DNA of 14,508 bases from positions 1 to 14,508 of the forward strand of contig NZ_DAIQAX010000002.1 of assembly GCF_036781485.1 (NCBI RefSeq), in the 5' to 3' direction. This stretch comes from Thermocrinis sp. (GTDB taxonomy: Bacteria; Aquificota; Aquificia; Aquificales; Aquificaceae). Positions 6,472 through 13,397 of the stretch are shown here, in pieces. Each line of letters starts with the position of its first letter. Positions within the stretch are counted from its first letter, which is position 1. The translations under genes and the position numbers were made by a program. The notes beneath the pieces are model-generated. The model did not search any database and was not told the origin of the DNA. It saw only the letters and a list, made by a program, of their open reading frames with translations.

Positions 6472-7614
6472 ATGCAAATTAGAATGGCGGAGTCTCCCAC
6501 AGAAGGTCATCCGGACAAAGTAGCAGACCTAATTGCGGATGCCCTTTTGGATGAGTTTATAAAAAAAGACCCTTACAGTAGAGTTTCCTTAGAGGTTATG
6601 GTAATTTCAGGCATGACCTTTGTGGCGGGCCATGTATCAACGGAAGGTTATGTAGATATTCCGGGAGTGGTAAGGTCTATCATAAAAGAGGTTGGATATA
6701 ACAGGCCTGAGCTTGGTTTTGATGCGGATGCTTCGGCAGTGATAATTTCCATAGAAGAGCAGAGCCCAGACATAGTCTTAGGCCTATCTCAGGAAGGGGC
6801 AGGAGATACCGCTACGGTAGTTGGTTATGCTTGCAATGAAACAGAAAACTACATGCCTCTTCCTATAACCGTTGCCCATGCACTATCCAAAAAAATAGCA
6901 GAACTAAGAAAGTTAGGAAAAGCTCCGTTTATAAGACCAGACGGAAAGGCTTTGGTAACGGTAGCATACGAAGGCAATTTTCCTATCTTCGTAAAAGATA
7001 TCATTCTTTTTGTTCAGCACGATCCAGACGTGTCCCTTGAAAAGCTGAGAGATTTCCTTGTAGAAGAAGTGGTAAAAAAAGTAGTGCCAAGTAGATGCAT
7101 TAGCAAAGAAACAAGGATATTGGTAAATCCTTCCGGAAGGTTTGTGCTTGGTGGTCCAGTTGCAGACGTGGGGCAAACAGGTAGGAAAATAGTATCCGAC
7201 GCATACGGAGATACCGCCTACTCTGGAGGAAGTGCCTTCTCCGGAAAGGATCCTACAAAGACTGACAGAAGTGCTTCTTATTTGGCAAGGATGATGGCAA
7301 AACACGTGGTAGCCGGTGGCTATGCAGACAGGTGTTTGGTTCAGATTGCTTATGCTTTTGGTGTTAGCGAGCCTATAGCCTTTGACATAGAAACTTATGG
7401 AACTGAAAGGATGGAAAAGGAAAGAATAAAAAAAGCCCTTCTTGAGACCTTTCCACTTAACCCAAGGAGAATGATAGAGTTTTTGGATCTGAGAAAACCC
7501 ATATACAAAAAGACCGCATGTTATGGACACTTTGGCAAAGAAGAACTACCTTGGGAAAAGCTTACCAAGTTAGAGGAGTTAGCAGAAAAGTTAGGAGGAA
7601 GCATAAACTCATGA
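6472..7614 (+). CDS. metK: S-adenosylmethionine synthetase (divergent form)
   Basis: Cytoplasmic enzyme making S-adenosylmethionine from methionine and ATP; 380 residues, usual length about 380-400. ESPTEGHPDK (7-16) with His13, RPDGKA (155-160), NPSGRFVLGGP (219-229), TGRK (236-239), SGKDPTKTDRS (257-267) and YGHFG (351-355) identify it. It departs from the bacterial family in three places: signature 1, normally GAGDQG, is GAGDTA (109-114); signature 2, normally GGGAFS, is GGSAFS (252-257); and only seven residues separate SPDI from GAGD, against twelve in E. coli, shortening the loop that gates the active site. The frame is intact, so it is not a decayed gene. The ATG lacks a Shine-Dalgarno; Met5 is a possible alternative. 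It overlaps the next gene by four bases (ATGA). Confidence 0.9.
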   Translation: MQIRMAESPTEGHPDKVADLIADALLDEFIKKDPYSRVSLEVMVISGMTFVAGHVSTEGYVDIPGVVRSIIKEVGYNRPELGFDADASAVIISIEEQSPDIVLGLSQEGAGDTATVVGYACNETENYMPLPITVAHALSKKIAELRKLGKAPFIRPDGKALVTVAYEGNFPIFVKDIILFVQHDPDVSLEKLRDFLVEEVVKKVVPSRCISKETRILVNPSGRFVLGGPVADVGQTGRKIVSDAYGDTAYSGGSAFSGKDPTKTDRSASYLARMMAKHVVAGGYADRCLVQIAYAFGVSEPIAFDIETYGTERMEKERIKKALLETFPLNPRRMIEFLDLRKPIYKKTACYGHFGKEELPWEKLTKLEELAEKLGGSINS

Positions 7615-8540
7615 AAACTGGACTTATATACGATGACATATACTTAGAACATAACGAAAGGGGCCATCCGGAGAACAAAGACAGGCTCATAAGCATAGTG
7701 CAGGAGTTAGAAGCAAGAGGCTTATTCAAACACGTAATAAAGATAAAACCAAGAAGGGCTGTTGTAGAAGAGGTTAGCTTAAACCACGACATAGGTTACA
7801 TCCAGGAAATTCACGATTTTTGTTTGGCTGGAGGTGGATACTTAGACCCAGACACATACGCATACAGCATGTCTTACGAAACTGCACTATATGCGGTTGG
7901 GGCAGTTTTGGAAGGCATAGATGGACTGCTTTCAAAGGAGGTGGAAGCAGTTTTTTGTGCCATAAGACCACCTGGGCATCACGCCGAAAGGTCAAAGGCT
8001 ATGGGATTTTGCCTATTCAACAACATAGCAATCGGGGCTCACTACCTTTTAAAAAAGGGACTAAGCAGGGTCTTTATCATAGACTTTGATGCCCACCATG
8101 GAAACGGCACGCAAAGAAGTTTTTACGAAGAGGATAGAGTTTTTTACTTTTCTTCCCACGAGTATCCCTTCTATCCAGGCACAGGTTCAGCAGAAGAAAG
8201 GGGAGTAGGCAAAGGCTATGGTTATACCTACAACGTTCCTCTTAGTGCAGGAGCAGGAGACAAGGAGTTTGAAGAGATATACTCAAAGCTCGTCCCAAAG
8301 CTCATAAGAGAGTACTCACCGGAGTTCCTCTTAGTTTCCGCAGGGTATGACATACACAAAGATGATCCACTAACCTTTTTGAACGTAAGCACAGAAGGTA
8401 TAGGAAAGATCGTGGAAAACATCTTAAAAACCGCAAAGGATTTAAACATTCCAATTCTCTTTGCCCTTGAGGGAGGGTACAATCTGAAAGCCTTAGCCCA
8501 ATCGGTAGCACTGACCATAGAAAAAATGCTGGAGGCGTAA
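7611..8540 (+). CDS. Histone deacetylase superfamily deacetylase (AcuC/ApaH-like)
   Basis: Zinc-dependent amidohydrolase of the HDAC/acetylpolyamine amidohydrolase superfamily, 309 residues, cytoplasmic (no signal). RPPGHHAE supplies the His123-His124 dyad; DFDAHHGNGT supplies zinc ligands Asp160 and His162; SAGYDIHKDDPL supplies Asp247; EGGYN holds the catalytic Tyr290. All active-site residues are therefore present. Natural substrates in bacteria include acetylated polyamines and acetylated lysines such as those on acetyl-CoA synthetase; the sequence does not decide. The ATG at 7611 overlaps the metK stop (ATGA); longer in-frame starts upstream would lie deep in metK and are not needed. Coupling to metK makes a polyamine role worth considering, since aminopropyl groups come from S-adenosylmethionine; that is inference. 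Confidence 0.9.
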   Translation: MKTGLIYDDIYLEHNERGHPENKDRLISIVQELEARGLFKHVIKIKPRRAVVEEVSLNHDIGYIQEIHDFCLAGGGYLDPDTYAYSMSYETALYAVGAVLEGIDGLLSKEVEAVFCAIRPPGHHAERSKAMGFCLFNNIAIGAHYLLKKGLSRVFIIDFDAHHGNGTQRSFYEEDRVFYFSSHEYPFYPGTGSAEERGVGKGYGYTYNVPLSAGAGDKEFEEIYSKLVPKLIREYSPEFLLVSAGYDIHKDDPLTFLNVSTEGIGKIVENILKTAKDLNIPILFALEGGYNLKALAQSVALTIEKMLEA

Positions 8541-8747
8541 ATGCTAAAGCGGATAAAACATTATTTTTTTCAATTCCTTTCTTTCCTCTTAGTTGCTTAC
8601 GGCTTTTATCTTCTGTTTCTTTTACTCCTTGATACGTTTCTCAGAATAAATAGGCTATTAGCCTTTCCAATAGCGGGTTTTATTACTTTAACCTTGGTCA
8701 TCCTAACCTTGCTTTACTACCTTAAGCACAAAAGATTTCCTTTATGA
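8541..8747 (+). CDS. Small membrane protein with two predicted helices
   Basis: A 68-residue protein that I do not recognise. Basic N-terminus (K3, R4, K6), a hydrophobic segment at about 8-33, a short polar turn with R35 and R38, a second hydrophobic segment at about 39-61, and a basic tail (K62, K64, R65). The positive-inside rule is ambiguous because both ends and the turn carry positive charge. The ATG immediately follows the deacetylase stop without a gap, with GGAGG ten bases upstream inside the deacetylase gene, so it is very probably cotranscribed and translated. Low-complexity Leu/Phe content means function cannot be inferred. Confidence 0.65.
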   Translation: MLKRIKHYFFQFLSFLLVAYGFYLLFLLLLDTFLRINRLLAFPIAGFITLTLVILTLLYYLKHKRFPL

Positions 8748-8839
8748 GAATATTCTAAAAAGGTTATATAAGTTTTTTAAAAAACAGTATAAGAAAAAAT
8801 TAGTGAAGCTTTTTTAGTAGGCGTGTATATTATTTTCTC
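8748..8839 (+). promoter_or_regulatory. AT-rich control region before the sox cluster
   Basis: This 92-base gap precedes the sox genes. It contains a perfect 14-base palindrome GTTTTTTAAAAAAC (8772-8785), flanked by TATAAG at 8767-8772 and again at 8788-8793, the copies 21 bases apart (two helical turns). A second palindrome, AGAATATTCT (8747-8756), overlaps the preceding stop codon. TATATT at 8826-8831 ends eight bases before the soxW ATG and could be a -10 box; no clear -35 is seen. There is no GC-rich hairpin, so no obvious terminator separates it from the previous operon. An operator role for the palindromes is speculative. Confidence 0.4.
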
Positions 8840-9241
8840 ATGATGAGCATTGTTATCAAACTGCTGGTTGTAGGATTGTTCTTATATGGAAATTCTCTCG
8901 CCAATGAAAAGATAAATAGGGCTATATCTGAAAACAAGTTGGTTGTATTCTACTTTAAAAGCCAGTTTTGTCCTTACTGTGCGCAGGTGGAGGACTTTGT
9001 ATTTTCAGATGAGGAAGTGTTTAAAAAGCTCTCCAACTTCGTGTTTGTAGAATTAGACATAAGGTCAGACGAAGGAAGCAAGTTAGCCAGAAAGTTTGGT
9101 GTGCCCGGAACTCCCACCGTTGTGATCTATGATCCAAAGCAAGACAGAGTAGTTAGTCTAATCTTTGGTAGCAGACCAAAAGAGGACTATCTGAAAACCA
9201 TAACCAAAGCTTGCAAGCTTTATAACATAAAAACCTGTTAG
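8840..9241 (+). CDS. soxW: Periplasmic thioredoxin-fold protein, SoxW-like
   Basis: A 133-residue secreted thioredoxin. Residues 1-21 form a signal peptide (hydrophobic core, ending SLA-N). The active site is FCPYC with Cys44 and Cys47; the cis-proline is Thr91-Pro92 in GVPGTPTVVIYD. Two extra cysteines sit near the end, Cys125 and the final residue Cys133. In Sox clusters such a protein is thought to keep SoxY or other periplasmic thiols reduced; the gene name is given from position and fold, as similar small thioredoxins also serve cytochrome c maturation. Two adjacent ATGs (8840, 8843) are possible; neither has a Shine-Dalgarno, consistent with a very short leader. It ends eleven bases before soxY, whose ribosome binding site follows its stop. 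Confidence 0.8.
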   Translation: MMSIVIKLLVVGLFLYGNSLANEKINRAISENKLVVFYFKSQFCPYCAQVEDFVFSDEEVFKKLSNFVFVELDIRSDEGSKLARKFGVPGTPTVVIYDPKQDRVVSLIFGSRPKEDYLKTITKACKLYNIKTC

Positions 9242-9252
9242 GAGGTCGAGTC

Positions 9253-9696
9253 ATGAACAGAAGGAAGTTTTTACTGCTAAGTGCGGTAGCGGTAGCTGGG
9301 CTAACCTTAGCACCAGCAGTCAAGCCAGCCTTTGCCTCTTCCAAGTTAGAGGAAGACGTTAAGAAAAGGATAGGGGTGGACTTCAAAACCATCAAGGAAA
9401 CTGCGGACATCAAAATCACTGCCCCAACCATCGCAGAATCTGGAGCTAACGTGCCCATAACAGTAGAATCCACCATTCCTGTGGATAAGGTAGAAAGACT
9501 CTGGATCTTTGTAGATAAAAACCCCATACCGTGGATCACGGACGTAAAATTTACCCCACAAAATGGAGTAGTTTTCCTGTCCACCAGGATAAAGATGGGA
9601 GAGACTTCCAACGTTAGAGCCATTCTCCAGCTAAAGGACGGGACTTTTGTAATGGCCACCAAAGAGGTTAAGGTTACCGCCGGGGGTTGTGGTTAA
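9253..9696 (+). CDS. soxY: Sulfur carrier protein SoxY
   Basis: Periplasmic carrier subunit that holds thiosulfate and sulfur intermediates on its C-terminal cysteine during thiosulfate oxidation. Its 147 residues begin with a Tat signal (N-RRKFLLL, then a hydrophobic stretch and a cleavage site near FAS at 27-29), as in other SoxY. The chain ends in GGCG with Cys146 second to last; many SoxY end GGCGG, so the arm here is one glycine shorter, a variant within the family range. The rest shows the Ig-like SoxY fold (APTIAESGANVPITVESTIP). GGAGG lies nine bases upstream of the ATG. soxZ follows 41 bases later, as expected for the SoxYZ heterodimer. Confidence 0.96.
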   Translation: MNRRKFLLLSAVAVAGLTLAPAVKPAFASSKLEEDVKKRIGVDFKTIKETADIKITAPTIAESGANVPITVESTIPVDKVERLWIFVDKNPIPWITDVKFTPQNGVVFLSTRIKMGETSNVRAILQLKDGTFVMATKEVKVTAGGCG

Positions 9697-9737
9697 TAAG
9701 TAAGTTTTTTCTAAATCAAACATAAAGGAGGTGTGGT

Positions 9738-10064
9738 ATGGCTATAGGGACTGCCATAGTTCGTGTGCCAAAGGAAGCAAAAAAAGGTGAAATCATCAGA
9801 GTCCAAATGGTTATTACCCATCCTATGACGCCACCAAGGAGAGACCCGCAAACTGGGCAAGAAGTGCCTCCCCACAACTTAACCAAGCTCGTCCTTCTTT
9901 ACAACGACAAAGTAGTTAGCGAGATGAACATGGGAGCGGGAGTGAGTGCCAATCCCTTTATAGCACTACCTCTTAAGGTGGAGGAATCCGGGATAATAAA
10001 GATAGCTTACGAAGACAACAAAGGGGGCAAGTGGGAAAAAACTGCAGATATAAAAGTGGTGTAA
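9738..10064 (+). CDS. soxZ: SoxYZ complex subunit SoxZ
   Basis: The 108-residue partner of SoxY. It has an Ig-like beta-sandwich and no signal peptide; it is exported by hitch-hiking with SoxY through the Tat system, which fits the signal-less N-terminus here. Family features visible: KGEIIRVQMVITHPM (16-30), with THPM at 27-30 typical; NPF (about 72-74); and the C-terminal GIIKIAYEDNKGG.W. It contains no cysteine. AAAGGAGG precedes the ATG. Placed between soxY and soxA, 14 bases before the latter. Confidence 0.95.
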   Translation: MAIGTAIVRVPKEAKKGEIIRVQMVITHPMTPPRRDPQTGQEVPPHNLTKLVLLYNDKVVSEMNMGAGVSANPFIALPLKVEESGIIKIAYEDNKGGKWEKTADIKVV

Positions 10065-10078
10065 GGGAGGTTTAAACC

Positions 10079-10918
10079 ATGCGTAAGAAAGCTATTCTTC
10101 TGAGTGCTGTCCTCACCAGCCTTTTTGGGGCTGGCTTTTTAGGCTACAAGCACGCAAAGGCTCAAGACCAAGAGCTTTCCCCTGAAGAGGAAATAAGGCT
10201 TGTTCAGGAGTTCAACAGGATGATGGCCGAAGGAATAAACCCAGGGGAGATATGGGCTGAAATGGGTAAGGAAGCGTTCAAGAAGTATAATCTTGACAAG
10301 TGTGATTTTGGTTTGGGACCAGGAAAGATAGAGGGAGCCCTTGCCCAACTTCCACGATACTTTCCCGATGCCAAAAAGGTAATGGACCTTGAGACAAGGA
10401 TTGGTTGGTGCTTGCAGCAGTATGCTGGAATGAAACCAGAGGAAGTTAAAAAGTTTGTTAAACAATGTTGGGGCAAAAGCCAGTGCATGGGAGAGTACGA
10501 CGCCATAGTTATGTATATTTCCATGGCTTCTAACGGACATAAGATAAACGTAAACCTAAAAGACCCACAAGTTAAGAAGATGTATGACATCGGAAAAAGG
10601 ATCTACTACGCAAGAATTGGTCCATGGGACTTTAACTGCGCTACCTGTCATGCAGGACAAAGAGAAGCAAGAATAAGAGCAACTCTTCTTTGGAGTGCGG
10701 ACAGACCAGGGGAAGCTGGAAAGGCTGTCTCCATATTCCCCAAATACTTGGTAAGATGGGCTCAGCCTATGACCATGCACTACAGGTATGCAGAATGCAT
10801 AAGACAGATGAGATGGCCCACCTTTGAACCTCATTCGGACTTAGCAGTAGCCCTATCTACGTTCCTCTATGCTACAGGCAACGGCACTGAAATAAAAGTT
10901 CCAGGTATAGGGAGGTGA
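10079..10918 (+). CDS. soxA: Monoheme L-cysteine S-thiosulfotransferase subunit SoxA
   Basis: Catalytic cytochrome subunit of SoxXA, which conjugates thiosulfate to the SoxY cysteine in the periplasm. 279 residues with a signal peptide ending near KAQA-type sequence HAKAQ (25-29). Only one haem motif is present, CATCH at 187-191; the first haem of diheme SoxA is absent, with Cys75 (LDKCDFGLGPG) and Cys111 (RIGWCLQ) remaining where a disulfide is expected in monoheme forms. Cys240 in YAECIRQMR is the active-site cysteine that ligates haem and carries the persulfide. Two further cysteines, Cys130 and Cys136, are not standard as far as I recall. GGGAGG upstream of the ATG. Spacing to soxX is three bases. 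Confidence 0.95.
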   Translation: MRKKAILLSAVLTSLFGAGFLGYKHAKAQDQELSPEEEIRLVQEFNRMMAEGINPGEIWAEMGKEAFKKYNLDKCDFGLGPGKIEGALAQLPRYFPDAKKVMDLETRIGWCLQQYAGMKPEEVKKFVKQCWGKSQCMGEYDAIVMYISMASNGHKINVNLKDPQVKKMYDIGKRIYYARIGPWDFNCATCHAGQREARIRATLLWSADRPGEAGKAVSIFPKYLVRWAQPMTMHYRYAECIRQMRWPTFEPHSDLAVALSTFLYATGNGTEIKVPGIGR

Positions 10919-10921
10919 AAG

Positions 10922-11599
10922 ATGAAGAAAAAAGTTTTGATTGCGAGCTTGTTATTGGCAGGCTTACCACTTGTAGCTACACCCCAGCAAAAGCAAAAAG
11001 CTAAAAAAGCAGAGGAATCTGTAAAGGAAGAAGAGGTGATTGCGGTTTTAAAAAGTGGGCTTGATCAGGATCCTAAGTTTGCGTGGAAGCTCAATCAAGA
11101 CGAATCCCAGAAAATATGCTCTAAGTATCCATCCAGAGAGGCAATGCCCGCAAGGGAAATTCAAAGGGTGATGGAACTTGAAACAAAAAATATAAACTAT
11201 CCACAGTGGGGTATATTCTGGGGGGATTGGAAGGAAGGTAAAAATGTTGTTGAAAGCGCAAGGGGTGGAAGGTTTGCAACTTACGGTTTTCCAGACAAAC
11301 CCACAGATAAGGGCGGAAACTGCTATGCATGTCATCTTATAGAAAAGGGTGTTCCCGGTGGAACGATGGGCCCTCAGCTTACCGGCTATGGCAAAAGGTA
11401 TGGTATTACCAAAGAAAATATGAACACACCCGAAGGCTTGGAAAAGCTGAAAACCGTGTATAACATCATTTACAACGCTTGGTCTGTCTATCCCTGCTCT
11501 TCTATGCCAAGGTTTGGGTATCACGGGGCTCTTACCCCAGAGGATATAATGAATATAGCAACTTTCTTACTACATCCTGACTCTCCTGTAAACAAGTAA
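10922..11599 (+). CDS. soxX: SoxXA cytochrome subunit SoxX
   Basis: Monoheme c-type partner of SoxA that takes electrons from the thiosulfate-conjugating reaction. 225 residues with a signal peptide (about 1-20) followed by a Lys/Glu-rich stretch (22-37). The haem motif is CYACH at 134-138; Met195 in CSSMPRFG is the likely distal ligand, and LTPEDIMNIATFLL (204-217) is the usual C-terminal helix. SoxX proteins are often shorter; here an extra region of about 80 residues precedes the haem domain (WKLNQDESQKICSKYPSREA and onward). Two non-haem cysteines, Cys66 and Cys192, might form a disulfide tying that extension to the haem ligand loop. GGAGGTG upstream. A hairpin terminator follows. Confidence 0.93.
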   Translation: MKKKVLIASLLLAGLPLVATPQQKQKAKKAEESVKEEEVIAVLKSGLDQDPKFAWKLNQDESQKICSKYPSREAMPAREIQRVMELETKNINYPQWGIFWGDWKEGKNVVESARGGRFATYGFPDKPTDKGGNCYACHLIEKGVPGGTMGPQLTGYGKRYGITKENMNTPEGLEKLKTVYNIIYNAWSVYPCSSMPRFGYHGALTPEDIMNIATFLLHPDSPVNK

Positions 11600-11608
11600 A
11601 TTACCTTT

Positions 11609-11630
11609 GCGGGGCCACCCCCCGCTTTTT
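11609..11630 (+). terminator. Intrinsic-type terminator between soxX and soxB
   Basis: GCGGGG (11609-11614), loop CCACC, CCCCGC (11620-11625), then TTTTT (11626-11630). The structure is typical of Rho-independent termination, ten bases after the soxX stop and 22 bases before soxB. It lies inside the sox cluster, so it probably lets only part of the transcripts continue into soxB. Confidence 0.75.
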
Positions 11631-11652
11631 AAACTAAAAAGAGGAGGCGGAA

Positions 11653-13395
11653 ATGGCGATTTCGAGAAGGGAACTGCTTAAAAGCTCTGCTTTTTTGGGT
11701 TTAGTCGCTCTTGGTGGAGTGTCTTTTGCAAAAAGGAGAAAGCCCTCTTTTGAGGAACTCTTAGACTTTAAAAGTTACGGAAACCTTACGTTGATCTTTA
11801 CTTCGGATATTCATGGACACTTAAAGCCAGTATATTTCCCAGAGCCTATGAATTTGTTAGCTCCCAACGAGCTAAGGGGAACGCCCGGTTTTCTAACTGG
11901 AACGGAATTTATGAAGTATTACAACATAAAGCCCGGCAGTGTGGAAGCCTACACTATGACTTGTAGTAGCTTTATAAGGCTTGCAAGAGAATACGGAAAG
12001 ACGGGTGGTGCCCCACAAATAGCTACTGTGATAAAGACCATCGTGCAACAGAGGGGAAGGGACAAATGTCTCATTCTTGACGGTGGAGATACTTGGGTCA
12101 CGTCTGGTATATCCCTAAAAACCGATGGTATGGCAATAGTGGATTGGCTAAACTACATAGGCTATGACTATATAGTAGCACATTGGGATGTTACCGTTGG
12201 AAAGGAGAAGTTTTTAGAAATCATCAACAAACACCTGAAGGCTAAGTTCATATCCTACAACATAACTGACGACACCTTCGGAGACCTTATATTCCCGCCA
12301 TACGATGTAAAGGAGGTAAACGGTGTTAAGGTTGGAATAATAGGTAGCTCTTTCCCATTCACTCCCTTAGCTAATCCAAGGATTTACACAGAAGGCTGGA
12401 GGTTTGGAGTAAGACCAGAAGAGCTTCAAAATTACGTAAATGAGCTGAGGGAAAAGCACAAAGTAGATTTGGTCATCCTACTGTCCCACGATGGACTACC
12501 CTTAGACATAGCGCTTATGAAAATAGTAAAAGGAATAGACATAGTTATTTCTGGACATACCCACGATGTTACACCTGAACCTGTGAAGGTTGGAAACACG
12601 CTTATAGTATCTCCGGGCAGCCACGGAAAGTTTGTGGGAAGAATGGACTTGGAAGTCAGTAAAGGTAAGCTTGTAGGATACAGGTTTAAGCTAATACCTG
12701 TCCTGTCAGAGGTAATACCCGAGGACAAAGGAGCTAAGGAGCTTGTGCAAAAGTGGTATAAGCCTTACGAAAAGGAATTCAACACAGTAATAGGCACAAC
12801 GCGCACGTTCCTTTACAAGAGAGATACACTTTATAGCACTTGGGACAGGTTGATAGGAGAAGCTTTGGCAGATTATTTCCACGGAGTGGATGCGGTAATG
12901 TCCTTGGACGTGGCAACTTCTCCGGGATACAGATGGGGTCCTGCAGTTCTGCCCAACAGTCCCATAAGGGTGGAAGACGTTTATAACGTGCTTGGTATAA
13001 CTTACCCTGAGGTTTTCCTCCTAAGGAGAAAGGGAAGGGACCTTTTGGTGCTTTGGGAGGACGTGGCGGATAACGTATTCAACCCAAACCCACTCTATCA
13101 ACAAGGTGGAGACATGTCAAGAATTTACGGAGTGGAGTACGAACTAAAAATAAATGCCAAACAAGGGGAAAGAATAAGAAACGTGAGAATAAAGAGCAAA
13201 CCTCTCGAAGCGGACAAAGAATACCTTGTGGCAGTTTATGGCGGACCACCCCCACCAGGAGTGGAACCGGAAAAGGTAAATATCAGAGACATTGTGATAA
13301 ACTACATAAAGAAGAAAAAAGAAATAGTAGTTGAGAGGAGACCAAACGTGAAGGTTTTAGACCATCCATACAACACAGATTGTTTCTGGAGGTAA
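11653..13395 (+). CDS. soxB: Thiosulfohydrolase SoxB
   Basis: Periplasmic dimanganese hydrolase of the 5'-nucleotidase/calcineurin-like superfamily that releases sulfate from SoxY-bound thiosulfonate. 580 residues, normal length. A Tat signal leads (SRRELLKSS, hydrophobic stretch 12-25). Metal and active-site motifs: TSDIHGH (Asp52, His54), DGGDTW (Asp143, Asp146), AHWDVTVG (His177, where nucleotidases have GNHD; many SoxB read HWEFTYG), SHDGLPLD (His279) and SGHTHD (His302, His304). The C-terminal nucleotidase-type domain runs from about 385 to the end. GAGGAGG upstream of the ATG. The next gene starts two bases after the stop and uses a ribosome binding site inside the soxB end. Confidence 0.96.
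   Translation: MAISRRELLKSSAFLGLVALGGVSFAKRRKPSFEELLDFKSYGNLTLIFTSDIHGHLKPVYFPEPMNLLAPNELRGTPGFLTGTEFMKYYNIKPGSVEAYTMTCSSFIRLAREYGKTGGAPQIATVIKTIVQQRGRDKCLILDGGDTWVTSGISLKTDGMAIVDWLNYIGYDYIVAHWDVTVGKEKFLEIINKHLKAKFISYNITDDTFGDLIFPPYDVKEVNGVKVGIIGSSFPFTPLANPRIYTEGWRFGVRPEELQNYVNELREKHKVDLVILLSHDGLPLDIALMKIVKGIDIVISGHTHDVTPEPVKVGNTLIVSPGSHGKFVGRMDLEVSKGKLVGYRFKLIPVLSEVIPEDKGAKELVQKWYKPYEKEFNTVIGTTRTFLYKRDTLYSTWDRLIGEALADYFHGVDAVMSLDVATSPGYRWGPAVLPNSPIRVEDVYNVLGITYPEVFLLRRKGRDLLVLWEDVADNVFNPNPLYQQGGDMSRIYGVEYELKINAKQGERIRNVRIKSKPLEADKEYLVAVYGGPPPPGVEPEKVNIRDIVINYIKKKKEIVVERRPNVKVLDHPYNTDCFWR
13388..13393 (+). promoter_or_regulatory. Ribosome binding site deciding the DUF302 gene start
   Basis: GGAGGT, overlapping the soxB stop codon, lies four bases before the ATG at 13398. 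An in-frame ATG at 13380 lacks any such site and would add six residues before the signal peptide, so 13398 is preferred. Confidence 0.7.
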
Positions 13396-13397
13396 AA

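Noticed and set aside
6913..7530. 205-residue minus-strand open frame
   Set aside because: Fully antisense to metK, with no ribosome binding site or recognisable domain; metK explains the stretch.
7518..7610. Longer deacetylase starting inside metK at 7518
   Set aside because: The added 31 residues are an out-of-frame reading of the conserved metK end; ATG 7611 gives the usual N-terminus and an ATGA overlap.
8788..8816. A-run/T-run hairpin (AAAAAA ... TTTTTT) as terminator of the metK operon
   Set aside because: The stem would consist only of A-T pairs with a long loop and would be unstable in a thermophile.
8748..8839. tRNA or small RNA in the gap before soxW
   Set aside because: No cloverleaf, conserved T-loop or GC-rich stem is present; the stretch is nearly all A and T.
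11048..11524. 158-residue minus-strand open frame
   Set aside because: Antisense to soxX, no ribosome binding site, and composition typical of a shadow frame.
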